A stretch of 64,000 nt of DNA. It comes from Hermatobates lingyangjiaoensis (Eukaryota; Arthropoda; Insecta; Hemiptera; Hermatobatidae). The stretch spans positions 1-64,000 of the forward strand of contig JAPFBL010000257.1 in NCBI GenBank assembly GCA_026182355.1, written 5' to 3'. The first letter of the stretch is position 1, and each line of letters opens with the position of its first letter. Both the position numbers and the translations under genes were made by a program. The notes beneath the pieces were generated by a model, which had not been told where the DNA came from, searched no databases, and saw nothing but the letters and a program-made list of their open reading frames with translations. Positions 10,876-22,057 of the stretch are shown here, piece after piece.

Positions 10876-11824
10876 AATTGTTGACAATTACCAGCAGAAT
10901 GAATGAACTTGTCTTAAATTTTAAACGCTAACCGGTTAAGCACAGTGTCACAACTTTACAAAAACTAAAATATCTTAAAACTAGAATTTTGATAAAACTT
11001 TTAAAATGAATACTTTATGTTCATTTTTAACAGATTTCCAATTTAAAATACTTAAAATTTGTATTAATAAAATTAAATAAAATAAATTAGAAAATATGTA
11101 TAGTAAAAGAAAAATTAATAGTTATATGAAATTATATTCAATTACTCATTATTATGAAATAAATTAGAATTGCATCAGTCCGATTAATATATTTAGTACT
11201 TTAGATTTCTCCCATTTTCAAGAGTTCTTCTTAAAGGACAGGTAAAACAACTTCCACGGGTTATTATTAAAAACAGTAGAAATCCGAAAAGAAACCACTC
11301 GTTTAACTTACGAAGAGAGATTTAAATAATTCTATTTGTAATATACAAGTATTTAGTTTTAGACTATGTTACCAAATAACAAACAGAATTATTATTTTTA
11401 TCTAAAATAAATACAGACAAAAGTAATGAATTACACTAATTTTCAAATAAAGTAAAAATAATTTATCCGTAGTTTTCTTTTACTATCATTTGTTTGTAAA
11501 GGAAGATTATTTACAAATCTTGCTAAATTCTCTACTATTAACTATATTAGAACAGAATTTATTACCAAGTTAATATTCTCTTAGTGTGAAAAAATTATTT
11601 GTAACTAGTAAATATTTTTATGTTATGTTCATAGTTATGAGAAAGAGATATAAACACAGATCAGATTTTCTAATTACATCACCAGCTTAATAAGAGTACA
11701 AGACTCATTATAATACATAAAGATGACGGGTTCAAAGTATAAAAGAGTATGTACATATATTTTAAACTATGTAGATCTACTTTTGAATTCAACCTAAATT
11801 GTTAATTATTCGGATTCTTCTATA
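10876..11824. other. Upstream region of the kinase gene
   Basis: AT-rich sequence that should hold the kinase promoter and 5' untranslated region on the minus strand. No clear core promoter element, gene or repeat is recognised. Confidence 0.4.
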
Positions 11825-12900
11825 CTTTACCATACGTAAGTATAGTGATGATGAAAATATTCAATCTCGAGATTTTGAGAGATTTACAAAAGTTTTGGGG
11901 TCACAGAATTCCTTTTTTTTTGACGTTTCTTCGATGATGTAGGGGGGATGTGAATACAAAAGCTTGTGGACACTGCCTTCCAGAACGTTTGATAAAAGTA
12001 ATTCACATTGTACATAAGAGTGGGCCTTATTGTGTAGATGTGCGCTATTGTTTTGGGGGTAATATCTCATGATGGCGGAGACACATTTTTTCCAAAATAT
12101 GTTTTTAAACATTTTTTTCTTTGAACTACTAACACTAGAGCCTTAAAATATTGGCATTATCATATAAATCAGAGAAGAATTGAATAAAAAAAATCTTCAA
12201 ATTTTTAAGATAACTCGTATGGTATTTTTTTTTTAATAAAATATAAACTTTTTGATTTATGATTAAATCTGAAAGCTTGTGAGAAAGGTACAAGCCATAC
12301 TGTTATACCTAAATTTAACTATTAAATTATACCTAAAAATTACCCATTATATGAGAAAGAGCTAAGGATTGTTTTTTTTTTCAAAAATGAATTCAACAAG
12401 AATGAGTGTTAAGGTACATTTTATGATTTCAAAAAATGTTTTTTTTAATGCTAAACCGCTAATTAAAGAACTGTGAAATTTTGAAAAAAATAAACACAAA
12501 ATTAGCAAGTTACAAAAGAAGCATAAAGTTCTGATACTGCAAAGGGCACTATAGCAATAAAAACAGAAAATTCATATTCGAATAATGGATCACATACTTT
12601 ACTTGTCGGATTTGTTTAAATTGTTTACATAGACTTGAGTGAAATGAAATTGTTATTTAGAGATTTAATGATAAAGAATTGAAATTTTTAATGAGTTAAT
12701 ATGTTATGATATGTAAGAAGAATAAAGCAGTTACCTACAAAAAAATCAACGACAATCAAGCATATATTTTCTGATTTCCATGATATGAGATATGGTTGTC
12801 CAACAATTAATTCACATACTATAGAATATTTTACACTATTATTGTTAGTTTAAGTATAAGACTATCATAATTTAAGTTGTGAACAATAAAAAATGTACCC
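11825..12900 (-). repeat. Inverted, decayed copy of the same transposon family
   Basis: On the minus strand it carries the family landmarks in order: the block around 12580-12660 (TCCGACAAGTAAAGTATG-like, compare 9700-9740), the ACATC/TCATATC-type block, and the conserved box with AATCTCGAGATTGAAT near 11868-11885 followed by the TATACTTTA terminus at 11821-11829. Much more diverged than the 8886 and 48722 copies. Confidence 0.5.
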
Positions 12901-13166
12901 AGGTAGGTGTACTATCAGTCGTATTCGAGTGGCGAGTTGTGGATGTCTGAATACTCTATATAATGATGGCTATGAAACGCAAGGATACGCTTGAGACCTT
13001 TCATAAGAGGATAAATAATGCTTGAAAGTACTGCATTTCAGATGATGCAGGCAGCATGCTCCCCGTATTATTGAAAGTTTGGTATAGTAGAAATGTCTGG
13101 GTATAACACCTAAAACGGTTCTTATACCTGTTTAAAGAGGCAAATAGATTAACCTAAAACTATCAA
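12901..13166. other. Repeat-rich spacer
   Basis: Lies between the decayed transposon copy and the first 242 bp direct repeat. Nothing specific is recognised. Confidence 0.3.
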
Positions 13167-13408
13167 AGTTACGGACATACTGCTAGAGGTTCTTTAGTAG
13201 AAAGATTAAATTAGGAAAACCATGTTAACAGGTTCACTGGCTAACAGAACAATAGCAATGTTTTCCTGTAAGAGATCATTTCGTAAAATATGGGGATTTA
13301 TCATGAAGTTTTCACTTTGATATCAGTTGTGCGATATAAAAAATCAAGTATGAATAGGAATAACTGGATCACTACCTGTACTACCTGAAGGATTTAAAGA
13401 TTAATGAG
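13167..13408 (+). repeat. 242 bp direct repeat, copy 1
   Basis: From AGTTACGGACATACTGC to TTAATGAG the sequence is repeated at 13893-14134 with one visible substitution (AACAGAACAATAGC versus AACAGAACCATAGC). Its last part (TGGATCACTACCTGTACTACC) matches the terminal sequence of the long-inverted-repeat transposon family. Confidence 0.85.
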
Positions 13409-13892
13409 AATCTCCCATTTAGGCATTTATATCAAATCTGATGAATTTTCTGTTTATTTTACATGATGAGAAGGAGCCTATGGGAAATGATATAGTAAAA
13501 AAAATTAATAGACTTGTATATTGGTCAAATACAATGTCCTTCGTAGATTATTTTGCGGGGGGCCCAGAAGTAAACGGAAATAATCACCTGATTTGAATGT
13601 TTTCTGATTTCAATAAAACGCCTCTAGTCGAAATAATGACGGATTATAAATTAATAATGAAAACAGTGTAAATAATTTTATTTTATGTAGGGACCTTGAA
13701 ACAAGTAAAAACCTGGGGTGAATGAGTTATTAAACAATTTGGAAATGTTTAAAACCTTGCAAAAAAACTTACAGTAGTGCAATTTTGTACTACAAATGTC
13801 ATCTTTCACAGCAGTGGAACTAACGAATAGGTTAAGAAGAAAACAGTTAACAATATCAAGATCAACCGGGTCAAATTTAGTTTAAAAATTTT
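13409..13892. other. Spacer between the 242 bp direct repeats
   Basis: Starts with TCTCCCATTTAGGCATTTATAT, which is transposon-terminus sequence. The rest is unrecognised. Confidence 0.4.
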
Positions 13893-14134
13893 AGTTACGG
13901 ACATACTGCTAGAGGTTCTTTAGTAGAAAGATTAAATTAGGAAAACCATGTTAACAGGTTCACTGGCTAACAGAACCATAGCAATGTTTTCCTGTAAGAG
14001 ATCATTTCGTAAAATATGGGGATTTATCATGAAGTTTTCACTTTGATATCAGTTGTGCGATATAAAAAATCAAGTATGAATAGGAATAACTGGATCACTA
14101 CCTGTACTACCTGAAGGATTTAAAGATTAATGAG
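13893..14134 (+). repeat. 242 bp direct repeat, copy 2
   Basis: Near-identical to 13167-13408, 726 bp away. Low divergence suggests recent duplication, gene conversion or an assembly duplication, while the surrounding copies of the family are heavily mutated. Confidence 0.85.
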
Positions 14135-14700
14135 CATCTAACAGAAAGTTGAACTGTAAGTTCAACTGAACTTACATTTGTAATGAATAGTATATCTTCA
14201 ACGGGAGAGTTTAAAAACATATGTAGAACATCTATTAAGAATTTCTCAAATTAATTACCATGAATGGAAACTGTATTTGATATCCTAGAAAGAATTCAGT
14301 CTCTGTCAAGAAGAGATAGAAACCTTTGATCACATTACATTTAAAGATTTAGGCCTTCATGTGGGCCAATTGCTCTGGAGAGGATAAAGTTTTATCAAAT
14401 CAAACCTAAAACTATAGAAGTGAGGAGTATTACTCTATGTAAATTTATGAAGGTCATGAAAGAACTTAAAATCTGAAGTTCAATTTTGTTGTAACAATGG
14501 GATGTACAATATGACTGGCATTACGCGGAGTGTACGGATACGATAGATTTAGGCCTTCAGTTTAGTAATTTTTATAACTCGTCAGATTGATCAATGATTT
14601 CACATCTCTTGTAAATGATAAAATCATCATAGCCACATGTAAACAAATAATACATTATTTATTAAAATGCATGTAGCTACATTAAAATAAAACTGGGATC
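14135..14700 (+). repeat. Interspersed repeat related to 58490-58780
   Basis: Shares blocks in the same order with 58490-58780: a TATGTAGAA(C/T)ATCTA segment, a TTCTGTCTGT/TCTCTGTCAAGAA-like segment followed by (A)GTAGAAA or GATAGAAAC and CTTTGA, and an ATAGCCACAT segment. It probably belongs to the same long-inverted-repeat transposon family. No coding signal. Confidence 0.35.
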
Positions 14701-15109
14701 CTTCTATCTCTGTTAGAAGCTAGCAGAGACTAGGAGACTAAAACACCAAACTGTGACTGATCGGTTTCTATTCCATGAATCAAATACATTTAAAAAAATA
14801 AAATTACATTTTCCAAGATTGATTAACAAAAAAGATATTTTTAGATACAATTGTGAAAAAAGATATATTCATAATTACACTGTAATTATGAATCTTGAGT
14901 AAACTAAAGAAGAAATGGAAGGGCGTTTTATTGACGCTTCAGATACCGTCTAAGAGCAATAAAATACATATTCCTTCGGCAATAGAAGGAAATACTGAAA
15001 GCTTATCACGTTCTACTGAAAAAAAATCAATGATGTTCAAAGGAATTATAGTGTGTACAATGGTAAACTGTTACATATTCATTTAACAATTAAACATTTC
15101 AACACCTAA

Positions 15110-15470
15110 TTGATACGGACGAAATTTCTGTATTTTCAATGCCATTTACTTACGCATTCTATGAGACAAAACTTACACTGTAAATCTAAATTTTTAACAG
15201 ATCTCAAACATTTCAATGGTAAGAACAATTTGGTTGCCGATACTTTATCAAGACTGAATCACTTCATACTATCAATAATAACAAAAATTACAGAAGTCCA
15301 AGAACAAAATGAAGATTTTATACTATAATTAAAAAGTGAATATTCTCCTAATTTTAAGCGAAATGCGCTAACATCTGGGAAACCCTATAGAATGACGTCT
15401 CCATAATAATGTAGAAGATCATACCTACCACAACCCATTCGAATACAGATGTTTACAAAACTGGTGAAGT
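15110..15470 (+). pseudogene. Ty3/gypsy polymerase relic (RNase H end to integrase zinc region)
   Basis: The frame at 15110-15328 contains FLTDLKHFNGKNNLVADTLS, matching the end of the Ty3/gypsy RNase H domain (family pattern TDIxHxxGKxNxVADALSR). About 100 bp further, in another frame, YLPQPIRIQMFTKL resembles the start of the integrase H2C2 region (RPxxPxxxRxxxFxxLH). Frames are broken and no LTRs are recognised nearby. A decayed LTR-retrotransposon fragment. Confidence 0.7.
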
Positions 15471-16270
15471 GAATATTCTCTTGGTGCAACTGGAGAATGG
15501 GAGTTGTAGATACCCTTACGAACAACTTCAGCTGTAGTAGAACCAAAGACACTCTATTCACCAATGTATTAATTTCAGTCTTATTGAAAAGTTTATCAAT
15601 TCAGTCAATTCAAAAGTTTGAAGAATAAGCAAATTTTACAATGATCAAACAAATTTATGGGTTTCAAAAAAAATCTTGTTAAAATCACAAATTTCTAAGA
15701 ATGTGGATTCTAAAAAGAAATCGTAGTTTCCTTAAGGTATATCTTTAGAGAATATTCACTTTTAAGAGCTAAAGGTTTGGTCAACCCACTTTAAAATACA
15801 TAAAAGATCGGGAAAATATCAGTATTTGCTTTGATATAATGTAGGATAAAGTATCTTTTTCATGACGCATCAAAATTATAATCTACAATTATTCTGAAGA
15901 AGACCAGCTGTCTAGGTTCGGAATAATTGGTTTTTCTGTGTGGTGCTGGTAATACTCGTATATTTATTTCTTGATACAAACAGACTTTGAGGTACAATAG
16001 TAGGGTATACAGATCAGTAAAGTTTCCGTATTGGCAAGCGCTCTCTAACCTTTGTTATTTCTCCTTTGATACAAAGTTTAGTTGTCCCATCTCAATCTTA
16101 ATCTTGAGTTATGTAAATTTATGAACAAATTAAACCTTTAAACGAAATCCACACCAATAATTTCTTTAATCACCTTAACTTTTACGAATGCCGATTAAAT
16201 ACACACCTGAAACCAAAGATTTTTAAAACGATAGACTTGAATACTAGTGGGATGGCAGCGAATCTCTTAT
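15471..16270. other. Unassigned sequence with one hairpin relic
   Basis: Near 15895-15930, CTGAAGAAGACC then a stem partner GGT and TCGGAA resembles a decayed Penelope-like hairpin. The rest may be further retrotransposon debris; nothing specific is recognised. Confidence 0.3.
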
Positions 16271-16400
16271 AGTGTGGTATTTACTCATATTGGGGGATTT
16301 CAATAATTAAGTCTCCACACAAAAAATAGTTTAATATGAAAACTAACAATGCGTTTTGAACACTTAGTGTTCTACTTTAGGTTTACACCTGCACTATTGA
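16271..16400 (-). repeat. Penelope-like terminal repeat fragment
   Basis: On the minus strand it carries a GAACAC-TAA-GTGTTC hairpin, a GCATTGTTAGTTTTC stretch and a run of T, then the flank CCCCCAATATGAGTAAATACC, in the same order as at 1557-1705 and 59745-60340. The CTGAAGA box has decayed to CTAAAGT. Confidence 0.55.
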
Positions 16401-16476
16401 AAGTCGATCTACGGGAGTGACATAAGAAAGACTGAGGGTCTCGGAAGACGTAATTTTTGAAATCTCCCAATATAAC

Positions 16477-16482
16477 TTTATT
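16477..16482 (-). promoter_or_regulatory. Possible poly(A) signal of the unknown gene
   Basis: AATAAA on the minus strand about 180 bp after the stop codon at 16664. Position fits, but the hexamer is common by chance in AT-rich DNA. Confidence 0.35.
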
Positions 16483-16663
16483 GAATTTAATATGAGTTTT
16501 ACATGATCGCAGTTTTAGTTAATTATGATGTTTTCACATAAGTAAGGAATACAAAATAAATAAAATGTTTAACAGTTTCTTAAAATTCTATTATTAAAAT
16601 AGGAAGGCCAAAATACGTGAGGGTTTTGATAGAAGGGGCATTGGAGCGAAGCTACGAGTATAT

Positions 16664-17944
16664 CTAGAAACACTGTGGGGGGCGCAGTCTTCGAGTCCAT
16701 GGTGGCTTTATCAAAGGTTCTGACTCTTCATGCTTGTTACTTGTCACTGAATTTTCATTCTTGTTAGATTCTTGGATGAGTGGCTCACAGCATACTGCAG
16801 CAGTCCCACGTATCGGGGGTAATGAAACGTTCTCATCTTTACATGGCTTCGGGATTACTGGGCAACCGGCTATACATGTCGCTTCACAGGGCTCTGAAAT
16901 CGAATTATTGGTGGTTTCATCTTCTTTTTTCATCAAAAAAGAATAGTGAAGATTCCTTGAACCAACTTTCTTTTCTGAGTTACGGTATTTAACATAGTTT
17001 ATGGACTGAGCATAATTTTTATCAGATGACTCTATTTTGGGCTTCAGCAGAAGCCATGGTGGTTTCCAGCTGTACTTTTCAGGTTCAAATACTTCACTAA
17101 ACTTCTTTTTTACTTCATAGCTGTCCTTTGATTTACATTTATCTGTTTCACTTGTGTTGTTTGATCTCTTAAAAAAATTCTTCAAATCAGACCAAAGACT
17201 GCTTCTTTCTGAACATTTAGGAACACTTTCACAATTAGATAAATTTCTTGCCATCGATGTTGAGGAAGACTTATCTTTTTGTTTAATATCAGCAGGTCGT
17301 AAAACTGTACCTTCTGAAGCGGGCTTCTTTATACATGATTCTTTAACAGCAATAGATCCTGGCACTGACTTACTTGGTTCTTTTGCACTATCTTTTTTAG
17401 TTTGAGCGATTCTTTTCTCATTTGTTATTTGCTTTTTATTCAAATCATCAAGACCAGAAACCTTTTTGTCTTCAGAACTACCAGATTTATCGCCACTTGA
17501 AAGTTCTTTTTTCTCCCCTTTCTTAGGGTTTAACTTTTCTTCTTTCTTGCTTGAATCACTGCCCTTTTCCCCGTCTTTCCCAGATAATTTGTTTTTATTT
17601 TTCTCACCATCTTGGCGTTCATCTTGCTTCGGAGTGCCAGAGGACTGTTTATCTGCGTCACTCTTTGCACCTTTCTTTGTCCCACCATTGGATTCATTTG
17701 TTTTTCCTTCTTTCTTCGGGGGCATGTAGGAGAATCCGGGGGGTGGACACAGTTTACAGTATTTATATTTGTAGTTAGGGTCTTCGTAGATTTCGTTTTC
17801 ACATTTGTCGTTGTTTTCCGTGGAATACTTTCTTAGTCCACAAGTGATACTAGTGTCTTTACCTGCATCACCGATGAAATACCTGAATGTCGAAATGGGC
17901 TTTACTTTTCCAGCCAGGGTAGATCCTACAGTCATTGGGCTTCC
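16664..17944 (-). CDS. Unknown Lys/Ser-rich protein, terminal exon
   Basis: A 426-codon open frame in AT-rich DNA, preceded by a good acceptor (TTTTCTTTTTCCAG at 17958-17945) and opening in phase 0 with GSPMTVGSTLAG. The first ~70 residues look folded, with CKLCPPPGFSYMPPKK closing this part. The middle (~75-240) is low-complexity, rich in K, E, S, D and G, and probably disordered. A C-terminal part has KYSWKPPWLLLKPK and ends IKPPWTRRLRPPQCF, so a KPPW motif occurs twice; between them are Cys pairs in EATCIAGCPV and AAVCCEPL. No family is recognised and no membrane segment is visible. Two upstream phase-0 exon candidates on the same strand (21974-22057, 26390-26465) probably belong to this gene. 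If splicing is not as proposed, an in-frame ATG at 17965 exists, but it lies in the acceptor tract. Confidence 0.75.
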   Translation of the reverse strand, partial: GSPMTVGSTLAGKVKPISTFRYFIGDAGKDTSITCGLRKYSTENNDKCENEIYEDPNYKYKYCKLCPPPGFSYMPPKKEGKTNESNGGTKKGAKSDADKQSSGTPKQDERQDGEKNKNKLSGKDGEKGSDSSKKEEKLNPKKGEKKELSSGDKSGSSEDKKVSGLDDLNKKQITNEKRIAQTKKDSAKEPSKSVPGSIAVKESCIKKPASEGTVLRPADIKQKDKSSSTSMARNLSNCESVPKCSERSSLWSDLKNFFKRSNNTSETDKCKSKDSYEVKKKFSEVFEPEKYSWKPPWLLLKPKIESSDKNYAQSINYVKYRNSEKKVGSRNLHYSFLMKKEDETTNNSISEPCEATCIAGCPVIPKPCKDENVSLPPIRGTAAVCCEPLIQESNKNENSVTSNKHEESEPLIKPPWTRRLRPPQCF

Positions 17945-18059
17945 CTGGAAAAAGAAAACCAACAAAGGTAAACTTAATCAATTTTATCTTAAAATATTAC
18001 ATATACTCGTAACACTTTATAAACGCCAGATAAAACTTACTTATTTTTTCTTTTCATAA

Positions 18060-18780
18060 ATATTAAAAAAAAAAATACGATAAATTGTAGTTTAAAAGTG
18101 AAAGCTGGTATAGTTTTGCTTTATTATATAAAAAGAATAATATGAATTATTATTTGCTAAATTATTGCTAGAAAACATAATATGCGCAGCAAAAATAAAT
18201 TAAGTGATTTTGGGTTAAATAAAAGAAACATGTTGAAATTTTAATAGTAAAATTTTTCGATGTAATAGTTGATGTAATTTGATGTAACTAACTTTTTGAT
18301 GTAATAGTTGAGTGATCAGTTTTTTTTTTAGTTTGACGTTGTCACAAAATTGTTTGACAAATGTCAAGTTATAATTAACTTGATTAACATCATAAATAAC
18401 AATCATATAATAACATATCTGATTAACATCAGAAATTGAAAGTATTTAAGTTAGTAATGTAATATAGGAGCTAGAAAACTAATGAATTGTATGTTAAAAA
18501 ACGAATGTTTTTTGTCCTGTGGCTATGCAATCATAACTTATTATTATCGTATTCTCTCATATTCTGAAGTCGTATTCATTAATAAAAAAAAAAGAAAAGT
18601 TTTTTATCTTAATTCCACAATTAACAATGGCAGTAAAGTGTCAAATACACAGGAAATGAAAATTATATATATATATATAAAAAAAGTTTATTTTACTTTA
18701 TTTTATTTTAAAAAAGTCTGCTGGACCGTTTCTTTTAATTGTATATATATATATATAAAGATTTCACATAAAGACGTGAA
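18060..18780. other. Intron sequence with TA microsatellites
   Basis: AT-rich, with ATATATATAT runs near 18664-18681 and 18742-18759. No gene is recognised. Confidence 0.5.
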
Positions 18781-18834
18781 ATAACAATCATTGATCAAAC
18801 CACAATAAGAAATGGGAAAACAAGACTAAGATCT

Positions 18835-18889
18835 TTCAACCGTAACAAGCGGTCTTCATCAGAGTAAAAAACCGCTTGTTACGGTTGAA
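18835..18889. repeat. Hairpin: 19 bp inverted repeat with 17 bp loop
   Basis: Arms 18835-18853 and 18871-18889 are exact reverse complements (core ACCGCTTGTTACGGT). Read on the minus strand the hairpin region contains CTGATGA, a GACCG...CGGTT stem and then GAAAG, similar to a hammerhead ribozyme core. It lies directly beside a (TA)n run, as do the next two repeat blocks. Confidence 0.7.
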
Positions 18890-18898
18890 TTATATATA

Positions 18899-18935
<37 letters not shown>
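18890..18935. repeat. (TA)n microsatellite
   Basis: About 45 bp of TA dinucleotides, directly following the hairpin. Others of the family lie at 19240-19277 and 20186-20203. Confidence 0.9.
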
Positions 18936-18937
<2 letters not shown>

Positions 18938-18973
18938 CACTGATAAAACGAAATACGATCCAAACTGGACACA

Positions 18974-19239
18974 ATACGAGTTCGAGATTAACAAAGAGCA
19001 ACACACAAAGTAGGGAAACACACTTACAGACTCAAATTTTCGGGTAATCCGTCTTCAGGAGAAAAGAGAATGGGAGACCAAGCACGTTGTAGGCGCAACG
19101 GCAAGTCATGACTTGCCGTTGCGCCTACAACGTGCTTGGTCTCCCATTCTCTTTTCTCCTGAAGACGGATTACCCGAAAATTTGAGTCTGTAAGTGTGTT
19201 TCCCTACTTTGTGTGTTGCTCTTTGTTAATCTCGAACTC

Positions 19240-19243
<4 letters not shown>
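18974..19243. repeat. Perfect 270 bp palindrome with no spacer
   Basis: Two 135 bp arms are exact reverse complements, meeting at AAGTCATGACTT (centre between 19108 and 19109). Each arm runs from ATACGAGTTCGAG through a CACACTTACAGACTC block, the CGTCTTCAGGAGAAAAGAG box and AAGCACGTTGTAGGCG. The arm sequence is related to the termini of the Penelope-like element at 19278-20160. It is flanked by (TA)n on the right side and close to it on the left. Confidence 0.95.
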
Positions 19244-19277
<34 letters not shown>

Positions 19278-19280
<3 letters not shown>

Positions 19281-20160
19281 TTCACAAACGAAGAAAAGCA
19301 ACACACAGGGAAAGAGACACACTTACAAAAGTTTTCGGATGATCCGTCTTCAGGAGAAAAGAGAGAATGGGCGACCAAGCACGCCGGAAACACAACGGCA
19401 GGAAACCGTCCCGGCAACCGACCGTGCTGCCACGCGCGCCCGGTTCAGGAAGTAATGAAGTAGAGACGACCAGAGGAAAATTAATATTAAAATTAAAATT
19501 AAGAATTAAGAAAAGCAGTTCTGGTTGATTGAAGGTAAAATAAACAGCAGGAAGATAAATTAAATATAAAAAGGAATACCGTGAAAAATACCTAAAAGCA
19601 TGAAAAAGGAAGATAACAGAGTTGGTAAGGCGATGAGAGACAAATGAAAATACAAGGATAAGATCAATTAAAAATAAATGTAATAATATAAAATAAATAA
19701 ATAATTAAAGCAATTTAAAAAATAGGAATAAAAATAAATAAAATAAAATAAAATAAAAATAATAAATAAATATTAAATAAAAAAAAAATATATATATATA
19801 TAAATAAATAAAATAAAGATAAAATATATTTATCGCTTAAGGTTTAATCCGGGTTTGGAACGTGCCTTGAGCAAGCAAATATGTGCCTCCTCGGATGCTC
19901 TGAGGGTTACAGTATAGTCATCAGGAGGAATCTGTCGCAGGATCTGTACTCTGAAGCATTCATTAAAGGTGAGACCGTGGGAGTTAGCGTGGATGGCAAC
20001 AGGTAAATTTTGGTTGTTGCTAACGGATGTTCTATGACCGTTCATACGGAGGCTGAGCATGTTAGATGATAAGATAAGTTAGATGTAGAGGTAAGTGTGT
20101 CTCTTTCTCTGTGTGTTGCTTTTCTTCGTTTATGAACTGATTTGCGTCCAGTTTGGATCG
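19278..20160 (-). mobile_element. Penelope-like element relic with inverted termini
   Basis: The left end (CAGTTCACAAACGAAGAAAA... to CACACTTAC, 19279-19326) and right end (GTAAGTGTGTC... to TTCGTTTATGAACTG, 20092-20141) are inverted copies, both set against (TA)n tracts. The interior carries the C-terminal part of a GIY-YIG endonuclease on the minus strand, plus simple A-rich sequence. GIY-YIG-bearing Penelope elements are known to insert near TA repeats, which agrees with the setting. The reverse transcriptase part is absent. Confidence 0.7.
19830..20060 (-). pseudogene. GIY-YIG endonuclease C-terminal fragment
   Basis: 76 codons to a stop. The pattern N-G-HRT, PVAIHANSHG, FRVQILRQ, RASEEAHIC and KPGLNLKR matches the end of GIY-YIG endonucleases of Penelope-like elements (R..HR....., PVAxHxNxxGH, E..WI..L....P.GLN). 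The catalytic GIY..YIG segment would lie upstream and is missing, so it is a 5'-truncated relic. It is on the same strand as the RT relic at 22740-23830, but a host exon lies between them, so the two are separate insertions. Confidence 0.65.
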
Positions 20161-20225
20161 TTTTTTCTATTATTTTATTATTATATTATATATATATATA
20201 TATACATATTCATATATATATGAAA

Positions 20226-21973
20226 TTATGGTTGGAAACATATAAATATGCCGAGAGTTTCACACTAATAATACCGATTAAATACATACACTTGCATTCA
20301 TACTCATTATATTTCTTTTAGATCATAGGAACTCTAATGAAAAAAATAGTTTGCTTAATCTATCCATTTGGTATCGATTTGCTTTCATAATATAGCATAA
20401 AATATGAAATGCTTATCACCCGGTTGTATTTTAGTCACCATAAATAGGTTTGTATTTTAAATGTATAACTAGGTCATGAACTTGTTTGGAAGTCTACTCC
20501 AGTTGACCCTTGTGAAAATTAAAAGACTCCATGGAAATGATAACTTACAAAACGAAAATTTGATATATATGTATAACGAAAACCTACCGAACATAAAACC
20601 TCACAATAGTAATTTCATAAATATTTTTCATTTATTCTTTGACTTAAGAAGTGATGATATTGTGCAGGGAAAGTGATAACTCTACTTTAATCTAAACTAT
20701 CAAACAAAAAAAAAACAGTTATGTAATGGTAGAGTTACTAAATATATCATTGTTTAATTATTCAGAGCTGACTCCTCGCATATTCATTTCCCCGTCCGTG
20801 CCATCTCCGTGCAACATATAAGGAGTTGCCAATCAGGGGAGAAAACTAATATACGAGATTCACGCTAAATTTTTATAGTTAATTATACTTACAATTAATA
20901 GTAGTAATTATGTTTATGAATCAATTAGCATGATTTAAAAAATGCGAAATAATATATCATTACGAAATAATAAACGCAAAAATGTATCAAAATTATGTTT
21001 GGCTTAAAAATTCAACAGTTTAAAAGGTAAATATTTAAATTGTAAGCATGCTATTGCAGTGTCATTTTATTCATCATTATACTCAAATTATCTTACTGAT
21101 ATTTATCTCTATTATCTTACTGATATTTACTATCACATTCTGAAATCGCTTAGTAAACAGTGTAGACAAATTAACATTTTTTGTTCTTTTTAAAATTAAC
21201 TTAAATAAAATCGTTTCAAAACATTTCACTGCGTAGAAGGAAACTTGCAGAATTAATCCAAAAGAAAAATCAAATGATGATAGCACATCATCATTTATAA
21301 GTGAAAAACACTTGCTTGTGCCAGTGAACCTTAGCATATTAGTAAATTAATAAATGTAATATATTGTGTGTTTTTATCACATATATGCTTACATAATATA
21401 TAATACTGTAATTAATACCGTATAATACATTATTTTTGAATAGTTAAGAAATATTGTTAAACATTTAGCACAGTGTTGTGACAGCCAGTTTAGTTTATTT
21501 TAAAAATTGAAAGAAACAAGATGCAGCAAGTGTTTAAAAAACTTATTACTTCGATATGAAATACATAACTTAAAATACGATAACAAATTATATTTTAAAA
21601 GATACGTAAAGTATCTTTAAAACATTAAAGAGATAAAACATTAAAGAGGTAAAACATTATCTGTTAAAAATTTCAAAAGATAACATAAATTAAGGCAATT
21701 CATTTAGGAAAATTAGAAACTAACAAAACGTATTTTTATTATCTATACTTTATTAAGCCATATATTAATTAACCATTCTTGAGTAACTTTATGCCAATAC
21801 AAGTTTAGTTAAGCATTAGTTAATTTAATGGAAATAGAAGAACTCAATGATTTCGAAGTTCATTCACTTTCTTTTACAAGGCAACAAAAGAAAAGCTGTA
21901 TGCAACTATTACATAATTATATGATAAGATGAAAGTAAATTGTTGGTTTAAATGATAATATGTAGCAGCTTAC
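20226..21973. other. Intron of the unknown gene, nothing recognised
   Basis: AT-rich. A GC-richer patch near 20765-20850 contains ATTGG and CCTTATATG-like words on the minus strand but no supported promoter or exon. Confidence 0.4.
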
Positions 21974-22057
21974 TTGAGATTTTAAATAGTACTTTCGAAC
22001 TTCTTTTATTGTTAAGTTTTTCGCTCCAAATTTGCTTTCTTGTTTCGAAGGTAAAAT
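21974..22057 (-). CDS. Internal exon of the unknown gene
   Basis: 84 bp between a strong acceptor (ATCTCTCTTTTCCAG at 22072-22058) and a consensus donor (GTAAGC at 21973-21968). The phase-0 frame gives 28 codons, including KFGAKNLTIKEVRKYYL, a basic, helix-prone stretch. It starts and ends in phase 0, as does the start of the terminal exon at 17944, so they splice in frame across a 4.0 kb intron. No domain is recognised. Splice quality and phase agreement are the evidence. Confidence 0.6.

Noticed and set aside
17154..17836. Several plus-strand open frames of 70-90 codons
   Set aside because: They are reverse-strand reflections of the Lys-rich terminal exon, whose codons give long Leu/Phe/Ser-rich frames on the other strand.
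20765..20850. GC-richer patch with ATTGG and CCTTATATG words as a promoter
   Set aside because: Single short motifs only, located inside an intron, with no coding start nearby.
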